Assembly (NCBI RefSeq): GCF_047663525.1
Contig: NC_092600.1
Location: forward strand, 1,054,001 to 1,118,000
Origin: Anas platyrhynchos
Lineage: Eukaryota > Chordata > Aves > Anseriformes > Anatidae
Direction: 5' to 3'
DNA length: 64,000 bases
Part shown: one piece after another, positions 61,412 through 64,000 of the stretch
How the letters are laid out: every line of letters begins with the position of its first letter
Numbering within the stretch: position 1 is the first letter of the stretch
Translations under genes and position numbers: made by a program
The notes under the pieces: generated by a model
Databases searched by the model: none
Told to the model about the DNA's origin: nothing
Seen by the model: the letters and a program-made list of their open reading frames with translations, nothing else

Positions 61412-62586
61412 ATGGATTCCAAAGAATTGCTTAACTCGTCAGATCAAGACGAAACGAGGAAAAATGTGCTCATCAGTACCAAAGGAGGGATTGTGATGGA
61501 CTTTCATCCACCCTTCAGGGGTGGAGCTCCTGTGCAAGCCCCTGTATCTACATCTCCTCTCCCTGTGTCTTCTCAGTCAGATTCCAATCAGCAACCTGCT
61601 CTGGCTGATTTTTCAAAAGGATTAGTAAACAATGTGCCTCAGCCAGACCTCTCCAAGGCAGTGTCACTCTCCATGGGACTGTATATGGGTGAAACAGATG
61701 CAAAAGTGATGGGAAATGACCTTGGATTTTCGCAGCAGGGCCAAATTGGCATCTCTTCTGGAGAAACGGACTTCAGGCTCCTGGAAGAAAGTATTGCAAG
61801 CTTGAACAAGTCCTCGAGCCTGGCAGAGGACGCAAAGGGAGCAGCATCTTCTGAGGTGCCGCTGGAGCCGGATTTCCCCGGCATGGCTGGCCGCAGCGTC
61901 CCCTTGGAGCCGGGAGCGTCAGTCCAAAGCCAGGTTGGCTCTAATGGTGGCAACTTGAAATTATTCTCTGAAGACCAAAGCACCCTGGATATTCTCCAGG
62001 ACTTAGAATTGCCACCAGTATCGCCTGGCAAAGAGCCAAATGGGAGCCCGTGGAGGCTTGACCCGTTGCTCGATGACGGTGGCTTGCTGTCCCCGATATC
62101 CGCAGACGACGCGTTTCTCCTGGAAGGAAATTTGGGGGAAGACTGCAAGCCTCCTATTTTGTCTGACACTAAACCTAAAATTAATGACCGTGGTGACCTT
62201 TTACCCAGTTCCAAAATGCCAATGCCTCAAGTGAAAACGGAAAAGGAAGACTTCATTGAACTCTGTACTCCTGGCATAAAGCAGGAAAACATGGGCCCAA
62301 TTTATTGTCAGGCAAACTTCTCTGGGTCTAATCTACTGGGTACTAAAGTCTCTGCCATATCTATCCATGGTGTCAGTACCTCTGGGGGACAAATGTATCA
62401 CTATGATTTAAATACTGCATCGCTTTCTCAGCAGCAGGATCAGAAACCAATTTTTAATATCATTCCATCTCTTCCTGCCGGTTCAGAAAATTGGAATAGG
62501 TGCCAGGGATCAGGGGATGAGACTTTAGCCCCTTTGGGAACGCTCAACCTTTCTGGCAGACCTGCTTTCTCTAATGGCTATTCAAG
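61412..62586 (+). CDS. NR3C1: Glucocorticoid receptor, coding exon 2 (N-terminal transactivation domain), partial CDS
   Basis: First coding exon of the glucocorticoid receptor, a steroid-activated nuclear receptor that moves from cytoplasmic chaperone complexes to the nucleus and regulates transcription. The exon gives 391 codons plus two bases; the last codon is split across the intron, as in human. The start is the ATG opening MDSKELL, which matches human MDSKES and has G at -3 and G at +4. Visible landmarks: Met29 (61496), equivalent to human GR-B Met27; the conserved block [11 protein letters not shown] with Met88, Met92 and Met100 (61673, 61685, 61709), equivalent to GR-C starts 86/90/98; the AF1 core with Ser-Pro sites Ser204, Ser212 and Ser227 (human 203/211/226); sumoylation motifs VKTE (Lys275) and IKQE (Lys290); and the conserved block [11 protein letters not shown]. 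The exon ends in NGYS, just before the part leading to the zinc fingers, which lie in later exons outside the window. No frameshift or stop is present. Oddities are the loss of two GR-D start methionines and one residue deleted before IKQE. Identification is very secure. Confidence 0.97.
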
Positions 62587-64000
62587 GTAATTAGTTTTTG
62601 TTTCTCTTTATTAAAATGTTACAAGTATGTTCAGCACAACTGCATGCAAGCCGGCTTTCCCATTTTTTTTTTTTTCCCCCCTCCGCGTCGATCGTCGCTT
62701 TGTCATGCGTTGCGTGCGGCTGCCTGATGGAGGATCACCGATGTGTGCTTCTTGCATTGCTCGGCAGCAATTTGCACCGGGTGCTCGACTCCGGGTGTGA
62801 AAGGGAGGAAATGAGGAGGGGAGCTGACAGGCTTTAAAAAATAAAAATAAATCTAAAATGTGTCCTAAGGGGAAAATTGAATATGTGGTGGAAGGATCCA
62901 CGCACAAGGCAGTATAGAGGGAAGTATTTAAGTGTATACAAAAGCTACTTCATTCTCAGGGGTTAGAGGATAAATCACTGTGGTGTTCTTTTTCCCCCCT
63001 AGTGTTACTTAAATGTTAAGCACAAAAATAACTTGGTTGCCGGGTAAATTTCTAGAATTACATTGAAGCTGAAGTAGAGTTTTAGCTTTGCTTGGTATTG
63101 CATTTACCTTACATGGACAACAAGATTCCAAGTAGGAAATACTCAGCAGTTCGTTTAATAACTGCATTTAAAGAGATAAGGGTATTTGCAGTAAGATTTA
63201 AACATACCTGAAATCTAACTCTTACGTAGAGCGGGAGGAGGGCTTGCTTATGGGTGGCTTTCCAGGGGGAGGGTGTTCTGAGGGATCCGGCGGGTGTGTG
63301 TTTGTAGTAGGGTTTTCTCCAGCTAATTCAATAGCACGGATATTGAAGTGAAGACTTTGCCGTTCTGGAGTAAACACAGCAGTGGCAGCTTTCTCAATGG
63401 GTAGCTGTTTGTGTCTCCTCTCGCAGTCGGAGGACAGGTTCTGATTTCAGCCCGAACGCCCAGTGCTGTGTTTTTCTTGGCTATTCCGTGTTTAACATCG
63501 CCTTGCACAAGCACGGTGTTCGGTCTCGATTGAGGAAGAGTTTTGTGGTGTGATTCAGTGGAGTGTTAGAAAATGGCTCTTGAAGCCCCAATGCATAAAA
63601 CCAGTAATTGTAGGCTTTTAATGAAGTATCTGTTTTAACTTTCTTTTTTTATTGTCCCACTGACAATTGATCCCCAGAGTGTTAACTGCCCGTCTCCCTG
63701 CACGTTGCTGGCTCTGGTTTCCCACGGCTGAAATGAGATGTATGAGCATTCCTTGGGCACTTCAGGAAGACAACTTTTAATTTGCTTTCATTCTAAATTT
63801 CTGGAGTAGTTTTTGATTTTTGTAGCTGAGACGTGTTTTGCTTTGGTGACGTATTTAGAGCAAGCTGTAATGTAGGGAAACCAGGAAGGAAAATCAGGGT
63901 TTATGGAGAAATCCCATTTTGATGTATGAATATTGAATGTGCCTTATCACTTATTTTGACAGTAGAAATCCTTTGTACTTACCTTTTGCATAACCAGTCT
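62587..64000 (+). other. NR3C1: NR3C1 intron 2, 5' part (continues beyond the window)
   Basis: The 5' splice site is TTCAAG followed by GTAATT at 62587, the same exon boundary as human exon 2. No further exon is visible up to the window end, so exon 3 (first zinc finger) lies further right. The stretch is mostly AT-rich and single copy. It contains a T13 tract near 62664, followed directly by a short CpG-rich patch (62685-62730). No coding segment or repeat family was recognised. Confidence 0.9.

Noticed and set aside
61639..62214. 191-codon antisense frame within NR3C1 exon 2
   Set aside because: Shadow of the real coding frame; no recognisable protein.

Overview
This window comes from a vertebrate nuclear genome, most likely a bird. 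The evidence is intron-containing DNA with one recognisable exon in 64 kb, a CpG-island promoter, a CR1 retrotransposon 3' end of avian type, two older CR1/L3-like fragments, and few other recognisable repeats. The species cannot be fixed from the sequence alone.

The only gene I can support is NR3C1, the glucocorticoid receptor, on the + strand at the right-hand end. Its 5' region is a very GC-rich CpG island (about 58250-60520) with at least three good candidate first-exon splice donors (58461, 59382, 60377). Intron 1 leads to a clean acceptor. Coding exon 2 (61397-62586) encodes almost the whole N-terminal transactivation domain. Intron 2 then runs past the window edge. The DNA-binding and ligand-binding domains lie in later exons outside the window.

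The remaining roughly 58 kb is 5' intergenic DNA in which I find no convincing protein-coding gene, tRNA, rRNA or snRNA. It alternates AT-rich stretches with short GC-rich patches. It holds a CR1 3' end (about 40703-40794), two decayed CR1/L3-like reverse-transcriptase fragments (about 13835-14110 and 49370-50190), several micro- and minisatellites and homopolymer tracts, and a few compact CpG clusters. The strongest CpG cluster (46755-47120, 11 kb upstream of the main island) could be a distal promoter or enhancer.

The most interesting points are in and around NR3C1. Two of the three human GR-D translation-start methionines are replaced (Val313, Leu333), while GR-A, GR-B and all three GR-C starts are kept. 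A five-codon upstream ORF in strong context sits in a candidate first exon. A 14-bp homeodomain-type palindrome, an everted pair of glucocorticoid half-sites and G-quadruplex-forming runs lie in or near the promoter. I found no wholly new system; the regulatory candidates need comparative and expression data.
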